From Myxococcales bacterium (GTDB taxonomy: Bacteria; Myxococcota; Polyangia; Nannocystales; Nannocystaceae), in assembly GCA_016793465.1 (NCBI GenBank), contig JAEUJW010000095.1, positions 62,001-126,000 on the forward strand: a stretch of 64,000 bases of DNA, read 5' to 3'. The position numbers and the translations under genes were made by a program. Below, piece after piece: positions 1 to 8,674 of the stretch; positions within the stretch are counted from its first letter, which is position 1, and every line of letters starts with the position of its first letter. The notes under the pieces were generated by a model that ran no database searches, had not been told where the DNA came from, and was given only the letters and a program-made list of their open reading frames with translations.

Positions 1-1079
1 CGGATCTCCCCGGCCGCCGCGCGCGTGAAGGTGCTGGCGAGGATCGCGTGCGGCGCGGCCCCGCGGCTGAGGATCTGCAGGTAGCGGTTGGTGAGCTGGT
101 AGGTCTTGCCCGAGCCCGCCGAGGCCAAAATGCTGACGTGCTGCAGCGGGACGGTCGAGGGGTCGAGGCGCCGGTCCGCCGAGAGGGCGAACGCGGCCTC
201 GGCGACGTCGTCGGCCTCGCGCAGCAGCGCGAGCACGTCGTTGCGCGGGCCGGACCCGGCGACGAGGCCGATCTCGAGCTCGGCCCGCATCTTCGCCGGG
301 ATCACCGCGAGGTCGGCGGGCAGGTGCTCGTCGGTGGGGTCCGGCCAGTGCGGGTCGAACGGGCTGCGGTCCGCGTCGGGCCGCGCCGAGACGGCGGGTT
401 CGTCGGTGGGCTCAGGCCATTGCGGGTCGAACGGGCTGCTGTCGGCGGGGGCAGGCCTTGCGGGCTCGCGGCCGCGGCTGTCCGTCGGGGCCGGTCGTGC
501 GGGCTCGCGGCCGCGGCTGTCCGTCGGGACCGGTCGCGCGGGCTCGCGGCCGCGGCTGTCCGCGGGGACAGGTCGCGTGGGCTCGCGGCTGCGGCTGTCC
601 GCGGGGACAGGTCGCGCGGGCTCGACGACGATCGGGCGGGCGTGGCGGTCGACGGCGCGGGCGGCCTCGGCGGCGAGCGCGTGGATGTCGGGGGCGGCCG
701 GGTGGAGCGCGTGGGCGTCGCTCGTGATCGCCTGGCTGTCCGATGGGACAGGTCGAACCTCGGGCCGCGGCGCGCGGGTGTCGCCGACGATCGGGCGGAT
801 CGGCTCGGCGGCGCCGCGCGACCCGCTGTCCGCGGGGACGGGTTTGCCCGCCTCGGCGTTCGGGTCGTGCTCTTGCTTGGCGGCCTCGCTGCTGCGCGCG
901 AACGAGGTGGCGACCGCGGTGAACAGGTCGCGGTGCGGGCGGGCGGTCCGCGGCTTGCGCGGGGCCTTGCGCTCGCGCGGGGGCGGGCGCACCGGCGCGG
1001 CCGGCGGCTCGGGCGCGCCTAGGTCGGCGTCGCGGAACAGCCACAGGGCGTTCGGCGCGTCGGTGCGGCGTCCGCTCAC
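1..1079 (-). CDS. UvrD/AddA-type helicase subunit, N-terminal part (truncated by window start)
   Basis: About 359 codons are present, reading from a GTG at 1079 that overlaps the stop of the upstream gene (GTGA). The C-terminal part of the visible segment has a Walker A motif, ASAGSGKT (about residue 318), followed by YQLTNRYLQIL and STFTRAAAGEI. This is the Q-loop/motif I/Ia layout of superfamily 1 UvrD/RecB/AddA helicases. With the PD-(D/E)XK gene in front of it, it should form an AddAB-like helicase-nuclease for double-strand-break processing. The roughly 300 residues before Walker A are not typical of AddA: they are Pro/Arg/Asp-rich and contain about five 13-residue repeats (nt 439-625, core DSRGREPARP). 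This tail is probably disordered. Helicase motifs II-VI and any nuclease domain lie outside the window. Confidence 0.8.
   Translation of the reverse strand, partial: MSGRRTDAPNALWLFRDADLGAPEPPAAPVRPPPRERKAPRKPRTARPHRDLFTAVATSFARSSEAAKQEHDPNAEAGKPVPADSGSRGAAEPIRPIVGDTRAPRPEVRPVPSDSQAITSDAHALHPAAPDIHALAAEAARAVDRHARPIVVEPARPVPADSRSREPTRPVPADSRGREPARPVPTDSRGREPARPAPTDSRGREPARPAPADSSPFDPQWPEPTDEPAVSARPDADRSPFDPHWPDPTDEHLPADLAVIPAKMRAELEIGLVAGSGPRNDVLALLREADDVAEAAFALSADRRLDPSTVPLQHVSILASAGSGKTYQLTNRYLQILSRGAAPHAILASTFTRAAAGEI
439..625 (-). repeat. 39-bp in-frame tandem repeat in the helicase N-terminal tail
   Basis: Nearly five head-to-tail copies of a 39-bp unit begin at 439, 478, 517, 556 and 595; the last is partial. 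The unit is a multiple of three and encodes a 13-residue Pro/Arg/Asp repeat. Each unit contains CTGTCC, and the last two full-strength units also carry GGGACAG, so the repeat includes the palindrome seen elsewhere in the window. Confidence 0.9.
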
Positions 1080-4000
1080 GCTTCGTTCTCCAGGTCGTCG
1101 CCGCCGCCGAACACGCGGGTCTGACAGATGTTGGCGAACGGGTCCTCGAAGCGGGCCGGGAAGTCCTCGGCCATTTCGAACCGGCCGGCGCGGATGTTGC
1201 GGACGATGTCGCGGGCGGTGCCGATGGCGTCGTCGAGGTCGGCGGGCGACCAGCGGGCCACGTGCAGGGCCTCCTGCTCGGGCTTCTTCGGCAGGTTCAT
1301 GTAGGCCAGCTGGATCGGCCCGGTGTAGCCGTGCTGGGCGGCGAGGTGGCGGTAGAGCGGGAGCTGCAGGTCGTCCCACACGCGGCCCGAGTTGCGCGAC
1401 GCCTTGTGGGTCTTGTCGGGGGTCTTGCCGGCCTCGCTGGTCTTGTAGTCGATGATCATCCACGAGCCGTCGCGCTCGCTCTGATCGATGCGGTCGATCT
1501 TGCCTTTGATCCGCATCGGCGCCTGCTCGGGGATCTCGAGCCAGGTCGACTCCGGCAGCTCGAACTCGCAGCGGTGGATCTTCCAGCCCTCGAGGCGCCG
1601 CCGGGCCTGGTGGCGGGCGAAGGTCCGCAGGCGCTCGCGCAGGCGGGCCAGCTGGATGCGGATCGCGGGCAAGGGCTGGGTCCCGAAGTCGGCGCGGGCG
1701 CTGTCGGCCAGCAGCTCCTCGAGGCACTTCGTGATGCGCTCCGGATCGGTGCTGTCGGCGAAGATCGGGTCCTCGCCGAAGCGCTGCAGCACCGTGTGGG
1801 TGAGGTTGCCGAACTGCAGGGCGTCGAGCTCGACGGCGCTGTCCTCGACCTCGCGCAGGCGACGGATGTACTTCAGCCAGTAGCGGAACGGGCACCGCAG
1901 GTACCAGCCGAACTCGGTGACGGTCATCGCCTCGAGGTCGATCTGCAGGCCGGGCGTCTCGGGCACGCGGAAGCCGGACGTCGAGCCCGAGGGCGGAGCG
2001 CCGTACGGGAGGTTGCGGCGGATCGCGTTGGCCGGGTCGCACAGGCGGAGGATGCGCCCGGGCAGCAGGTGCTGCTCGCCGGCGAGCAGCAGGCGGCTCG
2101 GGGTGAGCGGCTCGCCGTCGGCGGCCTGACGTCCGGCGATGAAGGTGACGCGCTCGCGGCTGCGGCGGATCGCCTCGAGCAGGTAGAGGTCGCGGGCGTA
2201 GCGGCGGCCGTTGCTGAGGATGCCGAGGTGCTCGCGCAGCGAGTCGGGCAAGAAGGCGTCGGCGCTGACGGCCTGGGGGATCGCTCCGTCGTTGAAGCCG
2301 GCCAGGATCAGCACCGGCGCGGGGTCGTGGTGGAGGTCGAGCCAGCCGAGCATCTCGACCTGGCCCGAGCGCGGGTCCTCGGGGATGCGCAGGCCGGCGA
2401 CCTGCGAGAGCACGAGGCGCAGCGCGGTCGGGCCGTCGACCTGCGGCTGCAGCTCGGCGGCCGCGCCGGTGAGGCCGCCGAGCGTGCGGGCGATCTCGAG
2501 GCAGGTCGCGGCGACCCGCGCGTCGCGCGGGTGCGGGGTGTTGATGTCGAGGTGGCCGTAGGCGCCGCGCAGGACCTCGAGCACGGGCTCGAACCACTCC
2601 GTCAGCGGGCGCCGCGGGCCGTCGAGCGGGGCGAACAGCCGCGAGACGATCTCGAACAGCATGTCCATCTTCTTGACGGTGCGCTCGTCGCCCAGCCACG
2701 GACCGCCGCCGGTGTCGTGCAGGTGGTCGGTGTAGTAGCGGTCGAGCACGGTCAGCCACTCGACGTACGGGATGTCCTCCTGGACAGGCGCGGGCGCGGC
2801 GGCGACCTCGGCCTCGGTCGGCTCGGGGCTGTCCGAAAGGACAGGCTGCACGGCCTCGGCGTCGACCGTGGTCGGCTTGCGACTGCCGAGCTGACGCCGC
2901 ACCCAGGCCTCGACGTCGGGGTGGCGCAGCAGCGCGGAGAAGGCGGCGAAGCGCGGGTCGCGGACCCACTCGAGGCCGGCGTCGAGCAGGCGGAACGGGC
3001 GCCCGCGCAGCACGAGGTGGCCGCGCGGGTCGTGGACCACGAGGTTAGCCCACTCGCCGGCCTGGACCATGGTCGGGCCGAGCTTGTCGTCGCCGAGGCC
3101 GATGGTGACCTGCTCGGGCCGATAGCGGCCGCCGAGCTCGACCAGGCCCTCGACGACGGCCTGGGCCTGGTCGCCCGGGCGGTCGGCGATGACGAGCTGG
3201 CTGTCGGGGACGTGGACGATGCGCCCGGTCCAGAACGAGCGCTCGAGGCAGCCGTCGCCGTCGAAGCCGCCGGCGAGGTCCTCGGGGGCGTGCACGAGGG
3301 CGGAGGCGCGGTCGCCGTAGGCGCGGACGACGGCCCGCTGGATGCGCGCGAGGTCGACGACGCCGATGAGCACGAGGGAGCCCTCGGGGTCGACGGGCAC
3401 GTCGGCGTCGACGAGGGTGGCGATGGCCTGGCGCCGCCGCTCGTGCGGGTCGACGCGGCCGCAGCGCTTCAGGCGCTCGCGGTAGCGCTGTTCGAGCAGC
3501 TCGAGCACGGCCCAGCGCTCGGCCTCGCGTTCCATGTCCATGCGGGCGGCGACGCGGGCGACGTCGCGGAGGCTGAGCAGGTCGCCCGCGAGCTCCTCGA
3601 CGATGCCGGCGATCTGCCCGGCGAGCTCGTGCCACGCGGGCCAGTCCTGGGCGTCGGGCCGGGCCGGCAACAGCGCGGCGATCTGCTCGGGCCTCGCCTC
3701 GCGCAGCACGTGCATCCACGCGAGCGAACACTCGAGCGCCGAGGCGGTCTCGCTGCTCCGCGGCACCAGCTCGTCGACCAGCGAACCCGGGGTCAACACC
3801 TGCGGCGGCACCAGCCGCAAGCCGGCCTGGGCGCACTGCGCGAGCAAGGTGTGCAGGAGCAGACGCCCGGCCCGCGACCCGGGGAGGACGCAACGCACCC
3901 GCCGCAGGTCGCAGCGCTGGCCGTCACGATGACGCGCGACGAGCCAGGCCGCGGCTGCAGGCAGCAGCGGTCGTTGCCAGTCCAACCATTCCCGGTGCAT
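1076..4000 (-). CDS. AddB/RecB-like PD-(D/E)XK nuclease family protein
   Basis: 974 residues from the ATG at 4000. Upstream in-frame codons read as non-protein-like sequence, so the longer ORF start was rejected. The start MHREWLDWQRPLLP is followed by an inactivated-helicase-like body, as in AddB. The C-terminus carries the nuclease core: GKIDRID (about residue 833) and WMIIDYKTS (about 848-855), matching the D...(D/E)xK signature. The cysteines in RCPFRYW and NICQTRVF could be part of the AddB-type Fe-S clasp; the full set of four was not verified. It overlaps the helicase gene downstream by 4 nt, so the two are translationally coupled. Expected role: 5'-strand nuclease half of a recombinational-repair helicase-nuclease. 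Confidence 0.8.
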   Translation of the reverse strand: MHREWLDWQRPLLPAAAAWLVARHRDGQRCDLRRVRCVLPGSRAGRLLLHTLLAQCAQAGLRLVPPQVLTPGSLVDELVPRSSETASALECSLAWMHVLREARPEQIAALLPARPDAQDWPAWHELAGQIAGIVEELAGDLLSLRDVARVAARMDMEREAERWAVLELLEQRYRERLKRCGRVDPHERRRQAIATLVDADVPVDPEGSLVLIGVVDLARIQRAVVRAYGDRASALVHAPEDLAGGFDGDGCLERSFWTGRIVHVPDSQLVIADRPGDQAQAVVEGLVELGGRYRPEQVTIGLGDDKLGPTMVQAGEWANLVVHDPRGHLVLRGRPFRLLDAGLEWVRDPRFAAFSALLRHPDVEAWVRRQLGSRKPTTVDAEAVQPVLSDSPEPTEAEVAAAPAPVQEDIPYVEWLTVLDRYYTDHLHDTGGGPWLGDERTVKKMDMLFEIVSRLFAPLDGPRRPLTEWFEPVLEVLRGAYGHLDINTPHPRDARVAATCLEIARTLGGLTGAAAELQPQVDGPTALRLVLSQVAGLRIPEDPRSGQVEMLGWLDLHHDPAPVLILAGFNDGAIPQAVSADAFLPDSLREHLGILSNGRRYARDLYLLEAIRRSRERVTFIAGRQAADGEPLTPSRLLLAGEQHLLPGRILRLCDPANAIRRNLPYGAPPSGSTSGFRVPETPGLQIDLEAMTVTEFGWYLRCPFRYWLKYIRRLREVEDSAVELDALQFGNLTHTVLQRFGEDPIFADSTDPERITKCLEELLADSARADFGTQPLPAIRIQLARLRERLRTFARHQARRRLEGWKIHRCEFELPESTWLEIPEQAPMRIKGKIDRIDQSERDGSWMIIDYKTSEAGKTPDKTHKASRNSGRVWDDLQLPLYRHLAAQHGYTGPIQLAYMNLPKKPEQEALHVARWSPADLDDAIGTARDIVRNIRAGRFEMAEDFPARFEDPFANICQTRVFGGGDDLENEA

Positions 4001-4396
4001 GGCCAAGGATCGGTGCTCCCCCGCGAAACAGAGCCGAGACAGGCAACCTAGGAGATGCCGCCCCACTGCGCAAGGGCTCAGTGCCACGGCCCTCGTGCCT
4101 CGTCCTGGATCAACGCGAGGAAGGCCCATGATCGCGGGGAGAATTGCCGTTCGAGGAAATATCCAAAAATTTGACAGGGCCTCAATACGCCCTAAAACCA
4201 TCGTTTACGAGACTTTCGGCGCCACTCGATCCGCCGTGTGATCGGACGGGTCCAGCGCCCACAGTTCACGGAGATCGGCCCGCGAGGAGGCCGCATTCAG
4301 GGAGATCGGCCCCTCAACCTCCGCAGCGTCCCTCGCAACGTCGTCTCGGGTCCAGGCGCCCGGCCCGGCTCGACGGGCGTGATAGCTTGGCGGGCG
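4001..4396. other. Intergenic region with AT-rich patch
   Basis: This divergent spacer between the AddB-like gene and the polysaccharide locus contains an unusually AT-rich stretch at 4145-4215. A direct repeat of GGAGATCGGCCC occurs at about 4269 and 4300. No coding sequence is supported here: the open frame from 4238 to 4396 does not look like protein. Confidence 0.6.
4171..4198 (+). promoter_or_regulatory. Possible sigma-70 promoter (TTGACA-N16-TAAAAC)
   Basis: A perfect -35 hexamer, TTGACA, at 4171-4176 is followed after 16 nt by TAAAAC at 4193-4198, inside the AT-rich patch. It points towards the polysaccharide locus. Because the patch is AT-rich, chance -10 matches are likely, so this is tentative. 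Confidence 0.35.
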
Positions 4397-5512
4397 GTGC
4401 TCACGACCCTGTTCGCCGCGGTGGCCATGCTGTTGACGCTGGCCCTGCCGACCTTCCCGGAGGGGCTGACGATCGCGATCGTCGGCTACCTCGGGCTGGT
4501 CGGGCTGGCGGGGTTCGGCGGGTTCTTGCGCAGCGCTGCGGCGCGCAAGGAGCTGGCGCTGTTGTCGCCGTGGGTGATCGGGCTGGGGCTCGGGCTGATG
4601 GTGGGGATCGTCCGCGGCAACCCGATGGGTCAGGCCCTCGAGGACGCGCTCTGTTACATCCTGTTCGTGCTCGGGCTGTGCGCCGGGCGCGGGGCGTCGC
4701 GGCCGACGTGGCTGCTGTGGTCGGTGCTCGCGGTGTGCGTGGCCGACGTGGCCATCTCGCTGGTGCGCATGCCGAGCTACGACCTGTCGCGCTACAGGTC
4801 GACGTACCTGCATTTTAAAGTGATCCTCGGGCACCCGCTGGTCGGCCTGTTCTGCGCGACGTTCCTGCATCACCTTAGCCGCGGTAGAGGCGTGAAGGCC
4901 GTTCTCAAAGCGATCACGGTGTTCCTGGTGGTCGGGGTGATCTTCACGGTCAGCCGCGGCATGGTGCTGGGGATGGCCATGGGGGCGCTGGCGTGGATGT
5001 ACGTGCGCAAGCCTGCGCGCGGGCTGATCTTCGGGGCCATCGCGGCGGTGCTGGTGGCGGTGTTCGCGGCCAGCCTGTTCGAGCTGGGCCAGCAGTACCT
5101 CCGGCTCGGCAACCAGGCCACGGTCGACGGGCGCGTGCGGGAGATCGCCGAGTGCCTGTCGTACTTCGCGCGCATGCCGGTGTTCGGCGCGGGGCTCGGG
5201 GCGGAGTTCGTGATCGACGGGTTCGTGGTCTCGTACGTGCACAACATGCTCGCGTACCACCTGTGGAAGTTCGGCCTGGTCGGCTCGGCGCTGTTCGCCC
5301 TGCCGTTCCTCGGGCTGACGCGTCAGGCCATGCGCATCGACCGGGACGCGCGCGCGCTCGTCTTCGCCGGGGCGGCGGCCTCGCTGGTGTACATGATCAC
5401 GGCGGCGTCTTATAAAAATTACATCGTCGTGCCGATGATCGGCATGGTCGTGGGCGCGGCCCTCCGCCTGCGCTTGCCGCAGGCCGCGAAACCTCCTAGC
5501 GTGCCGGCATGA
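4397..5512 (+). CDS. O-antigen ligase/polymerase-like polytopic membrane protein
   Basis: 371 residues from the GTG at 4397 (an alternative GTG lies at 4379). The start was chosen because a -10-like GATAGC lies 10 nt upstream and the first hydrophobic segment begins at once. Around ten hydrophobic segments are visible. The segment FTVSRGMVLGMAMG resembles the SRG motif of the O-antigen ligase/Wzy superfamily, and there is a large loop before the last helices. Such proteins polymerise or transfer lipid-linked polysaccharide on the periplasmic face of the inner membrane. The gene overlaps the following glycosyltransferase (ATGA), so it heads an operon with that gene and the flippase. Ligase and polymerase cannot be told apart from sequence alone. 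It contains two AT islets (4813, 5410). Confidence 0.65.
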   Translation: MLTTLFAAVAMLLTLALPTFPEGLTIAIVGYLGLVGLAGFGGFLRSAAARKELALLSPWVIGLGLGLMVGIVRGNPMGQALEDALCYILFVLGLCAGRGASRPTWLLWSVLAVCVADVAISLVRMPSYDLSRYRSTYLHFKVILGHPLVGLFCATFLHHLSRGRGVKAVLKAITVFLVVGVIFTVSRGMVLGMAMGALAWMYVRKPARGLIFGAIAAVLVAVFAASLFELGQQYLRLGNQATVDGRVREIAECLSYFARMPVFGAGLGAEFVIDGFVVSYVHNMLAYHLWKFGLVGSALFALPFLGLTRQAMRIDRDARALVFAGAAASLVYMITAASYKNYIVVPMIGMVVGAALRLRLPQAAKPPSVPA

Positions 5513-6381
5513 CCGACGCGCGCGCGCCGTTCGCGGTGGTGATGTTGACGCTGAACGAGCAGCTGAACCTGCCGAAGGCGCTGGAGTCGATCGGCGGGCG
5601 CGCGCCGGTGGTGATCGTCGACTCGGGCTCGACCGACGCGACGCCGCGGATCGCCGCGGAGCACGCGGCGGAGTTCGTGGTCCACGCGTTCGTCGACTAC
5701 GCGGCCCAGCGGAACTTCGCGCTCGACCTGGTGGCCGACCGGTTCCGCTGGGTGTTCTTCCTCGACGCCGACGAGGAGTTCGACGAGGCGCTGTGGCGCG
5801 AGGTCCAGCAGGTGGTCGCGGCCGACGACGTCGACGGGGCGTACGTCAAGCTCGACGGGCGCTTCCTCGGGCATCGCCTGGTCCACGGCGAGTTCTCGCG
5901 GGCCATGGTGCTGCGGCTGATGCGACCCGAGCGCGCCCGCTTCGGCCGCGGGATCAACGAGCGCGTCGACGATCGCGCGCTGCGGGTGGCGGTGTTGAAG
6001 ACCCGGCTCATCCACCGCGACGTCCGGCCGATCTCGCAGTGGTTCATCAAACACGTCGAGTACGCGCGCAAGGAGGCGAAGGCCTACATCGACGGAGTCG
6101 ACCGCGAGCGCGGGCTGCAGGGCTTCAACTTGCGGACCAAGGCGGCGCGGATGATCGGGATCCGCTGGGCGTACAACAAGCTGCCGCTGTTCGTGCGGCC
6201 GTTCGCCAACTCGCTGCGCGCGGTGGTCGTGCAGTCGGCCTGGCGAGACGGGCTGCCGGGGCTGGTGTTCGCGGGCATGCACACGCTGTGGTACCCGATG
6301 CTCATCGACCTGCTGATCTACGAGGAGAAGCTGCGTCGCGCCGGGGTGCTCGACCGCGAGGCGGCGCCGAAGCCGTGGTGA
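5509..6381 (+). CDS. Family 2 glycosyltransferase
   Basis: 290 residues; the ATG overlaps the preceding stop codon. The N-terminal fold is GT-A: VMLTLNEQLNLP, then VIVDSGSTDAT, then the metal-binding FLDADEE motif at about residue 85. The arrangement resembles the WaaE/KdtX-type lipopolysaccharide core glucosyltransferases (AQRNFAL before the DxD). It would add a sugar from a nucleotide donor on the cytoplasmic side. Position between an O-antigen ligase-like gene and a flippase supports a role in building a surface glycan. Donor and acceptor are unknown. Confidence 0.85.
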   Translation: MTDARAPFAVVMLTLNEQLNLPKALESIGGRAPVVIVDSGSTDATPRIAAEHAAEFVVHAFVDYAAQRNFALDLVADRFRWVFFLDADEEFDEALWREVQQVVAADDVDGAYVKLDGRFLGHRLVHGEFSRAMVLRLMRPERARFGRGINERVDDRALRVAVLKTRLIHRDVRPISQWFIKHVEYARKEAKAYIDGVDRERGLQGFNLRTKAARMIGIRWAYNKLPLFVRPFANSLRAVVVQSAWRDGLPGLVFAGMHTLWYPMLIDLLIYEEKLRRAGVLDREAAPKPW

Positions 6382-7577
6382 GTCGGGCGCGGCGGACGTT
6401 CCTGTGGATGGCGGGGCTCTCGCTGGTGACCCTCGTGCTCGGGGTCCTGCGGGAGTTTGCGATCGCCCGCGAGCTGCGGGCCAGCGGGGCGGCGGACCTG
6501 TTCTTTCGCGGGCTGGTGGTCATCGGCACGGCGCGCAGCTTCGGCATGGCGCTGTTCCGGGCGCGGTGGATCCCCGTCGACCCGGCGATCCCCGCGCGGC
6601 GGCTCATGCAGGCCGAGCGCGGCGCGTTGATCATGATGTCGCTGGTCGGGCTGGTGGTGCTGGCGGTGTTCGTCGGGCCGGCGGCGCTGCAAGAGCCGAC
6701 CGGGTGGGTGCTCGCGGGCGCGGTGGTGCTGGCGGTGTACGGCAGCGCGGTGCGGGCGCTGGCCGAGCGCGCGGGGCACGAGCGCCGCGGGTTCGTGCTC
6801 GAGTGGGCGCTGCCGCTGGGGGCGATCGCCGGGGCGCTGCTGCTGCCGGGCACGACGCTCGGGCCGACCGCGGGGATCTTCGCCGGGCTCCTGCTCGGGC
6901 TGCTGTGGCTGTTGCCGCTGCTGGCGCGGCGGACAGGTCCCGAGGGACAGGTGATACAGTCCGAGGACGGCCGGCGCACGCGGGTGCTGCTGCTCGACGC
7001 GCTGATCTACGGCAACCTCGCGCTGCTCGACACCGCGTTCTCGCCGCTCTACGCGGAGGGTCAGTTCGCGCTGCTCAACTACGGCTACCTGTTCGTCAAC
7101 GCGGCGATGACGGCGCCGACGGCGGCGGCGACCGTGGTGAGCCTGCGGCTGGCGACCGGGGGCGATGCGGCGATGCACGCGGTGCTGCGGCGCTGGTCGG
7201 TGATCGGCGGGCTGGCGACGGCGGCGATCGTCGCGGGGGTGGGGCTGTGCTTGACGTGGGGCCCCGTGGCGGCGCGGGTCGACGCGCGGGTGGGCTGGGC
7301 GCTGGCGGTGCCGGCGGGCACGTTCGTGCTGTGGTCGGTGCCGTACGCGGGGCTGCGCATGGCGAACACGATCGGTCGGCAGTTCGTGGTGGCGACCGAG
7401 CCGGAACGCGTGCTGCGCTGGGACATCGTCGGGCAGGTCGGGCGGGCGCTCGTGCTGGCGGCGCTGGCGATGACGTGGGGGATCGTTGCTTCGCCGCTCG
7501 CGCTGGTGTTCGCGGAGCTGGTTCAGGTCGCGGCCTGGTGGCGCGGGCCGCGGGCCAGCGAGGCGAGCTCGACCTGA
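6378..7577 (+). CDS. MurJ/Wzx-like (MVF family) flippase
   Basis: 399 residues from a GTG that overlaps the glycosyltransferase stop (GTGA). The protein is almost wholly hydrophobic with about 10-12 membrane segments. The stretch LLDTAFSPLYAEGQFALLNYGY resembles the MVF-family region found in MurJ (…DR.FAS.L..G..SALNYA.RL). MVF members flip lipid-linked sugars across the inner membrane. It is shorter than MurJ (usually over 500 residues), so it is more likely dedicated to this polysaccharide than the essential lipid II flippase. The central charged loop contains a CTGTCC/GGACAG-type repeat at 6931-6950, which is tolerated in frame. Confidence 0.65.
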   Translation: MSRARRTFLWMAGLSLVTLVLGVLREFAIARELRASGAADLFFRGLVVIGTARSFGMALFRARWIPVDPAIPARRLMQAERGALIMMSLVGLVVLAVFVGPAALQEPTGWVLAGAVVLAVYGSAVRALAERAGHERRGFVLEWALPLGAIAGALLLPGTTLGPTAGIFAGLLLGLLWLLPLLARRTGPEGQVIQSEDGRRTRVLLLDALIYGNLALLDTAFSPLYAEGQFALLNYGYLFVNAAMTAPTAAATVVSLRLATGGDAAMHAVLRRWSVIGGLATAAIVAGVGLCLTWGPVAARVDARVGWALAVPAGTFVLWSVPYAGLRMANTIGRQFVVATEPERVLRWDIVGQVGRALVLAALAMTWGIVASPLALVFAELVQVAAWWRGPRASEASST

Positions 7578-7674
7578 GGCGACGCGGTGTGCGGGCGCTA
7601 CTGCGCCTGCGGCGTGTGTGACGACGAGCGGCCGCGGGTCGCCGCGGATGGCGGTCTGGCATACTCGCGGGGCG

Positions 7675-8481
7675 ATGCGGATCGTGGAGATCTCTGGCGA
7701 GCCGATACACGAGCTCGAGTATCAGGACGCGGCGCCGGGCGGCGGGACGCAGCTGCGCAGGCTGCCGATCTTCCGCGGCGCGGCGGAGGGGATGCCGGCG
7801 GGGCTCGACGCGCTGCTGGTGACGTCGGATCTGCAGGGGCGCGCGCGGCTGGGCTCGGCGGGCGGCGTGTCGGCGCTGCTCGGCGAGGTGCTGGCGGAGG
7901 AGTACGCGGCGCTCGGAGAGCTCGAGACGGTGCCGGCGGCGGCGTTCACCGGGGTGATCCTCGCGGGAGATCTGTACGCGGCGCCGGGCGCCGACAAGCT
8001 GGGCGCGACCGGCGACGTGCGTGACGTGTGGCGGGCCTTCGCGGCGGGCTATCGCTGGGTGACCGGCGTGGCGGGCAACCACGACCTCTTCGGCGGCGCG
8101 CAGGAGCGCTCGCGGTTCGAGCGCGAGTCGGGGGTGCACCTGCTCGACGGAGACAGCGTGGTGCTCGACGGGCTGCGCGTCGGCGGGGTCGGGGGGATCT
8201 GCGGCAACCCGCGCAAGGAGAATCGGCGCGAGCCCGAGGTGTTCGTGCGGACGGTGCAGCAGGTGCTGGCCACCCGCCCGCACGTGCTGGTGCTGCACGA
8301 GGGGCCCGACGGCGGGCGGTCGCGGCTGCGCGGCAACCCGGTGGTGCGCGCGGCGGTCGAGGACAAGCGGACGCTGGTGATCTGCGGGCACTGTCACTGG
8401 CCCGAGCCGCTGGTGACGCTCGCGGGCGGGGCGCAGGTGCTCAACGTCGACGCGCGGGCGGTGGTGCTCGAGCGGGCGTGA
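7675..8481 (+). CDS. Calcineurin-like metallophosphoesterase
   Basis: 268 residues. Motifs in order: DLQGR near residue 50, ILAGDLY, GNHDLFGG and GHCHWPEP, which together give the D..., GD, GNHD and GHxH metal-binding signature of the metallophosphoesterase superfamily. It probably hydrolyses a phosphomonoester or diester; the substrate is unknown. The ATG at 7675 lies 9 nt after CATACT (7660-7665), suggesting its own promoter and a very short leader. The gene's 3' end is copied downstream (see repeat at 8421-8670). Confidence 0.85.
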   Translation: MRIVEISGEPIHELEYQDAAPGGGTQLRRLPIFRGAAEGMPAGLDALLVTSDLQGRARLGSAGGVSALLGEVLAEEYAALGELETVPAAAFTGVILAGDLYAAPGADKLGATGDVRDVWRAFAAGYRWVTGVAGNHDLFGGAQERSRFERESGVHLLDGDSVVLDGLRVGGVGGICGNPRKENRREPEVFVRTVQQVLATRPHVLVLHEGPDGGRSRLRGNPVVRAAVEDKRTLVICGHCHWPEPLVTLAGGAQVLNVDARAVVLERA

Positions 8482-8670
8482 GGGGTGGTGCGGAGGCGGG
8501 CGCGTCGGGGGCGGGGCGCAGGTGTGGACCGTGGACGCGGTGGCGTGAGGGGTCGTGGGGAGGTGGGCGCGTCGGGGGACGAGGCGCGGAACGTCGACGC
8601 GCGGGCGGTGGTGCTCGAGCGGGCGTGAGGGGCCGTTCGGAGGCGCAGGTGTTGAACGTCGGTGCGCGCG
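8421..8670 (+). repeat. Decaying tandem copies of the metallophosphoesterase 3' end
   Basis: The last 39 bases of the gene plus four following bases (8443-8485) recur without mismatch at 8590-8632. A degraded copy lies between them (about 8507-8576) and another partial one at about 8640-8670. The unit is roughly 70-85 bp and includes the flank GGCGGGCGCGTCG. The copies retain the terminal codons and stop but have no start or upstream domain. Confidence 0.85.
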
Positions 8671-8674
8671 TGGC

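Noticed and set aside
1262..4051. A 929-codon open frame on the plus strand over the AddB-like gene
   Set aside because: It is the antisense shadow of a well-supported nuclease gene. High GC removes stops from the opposite strand; no motif is visible.
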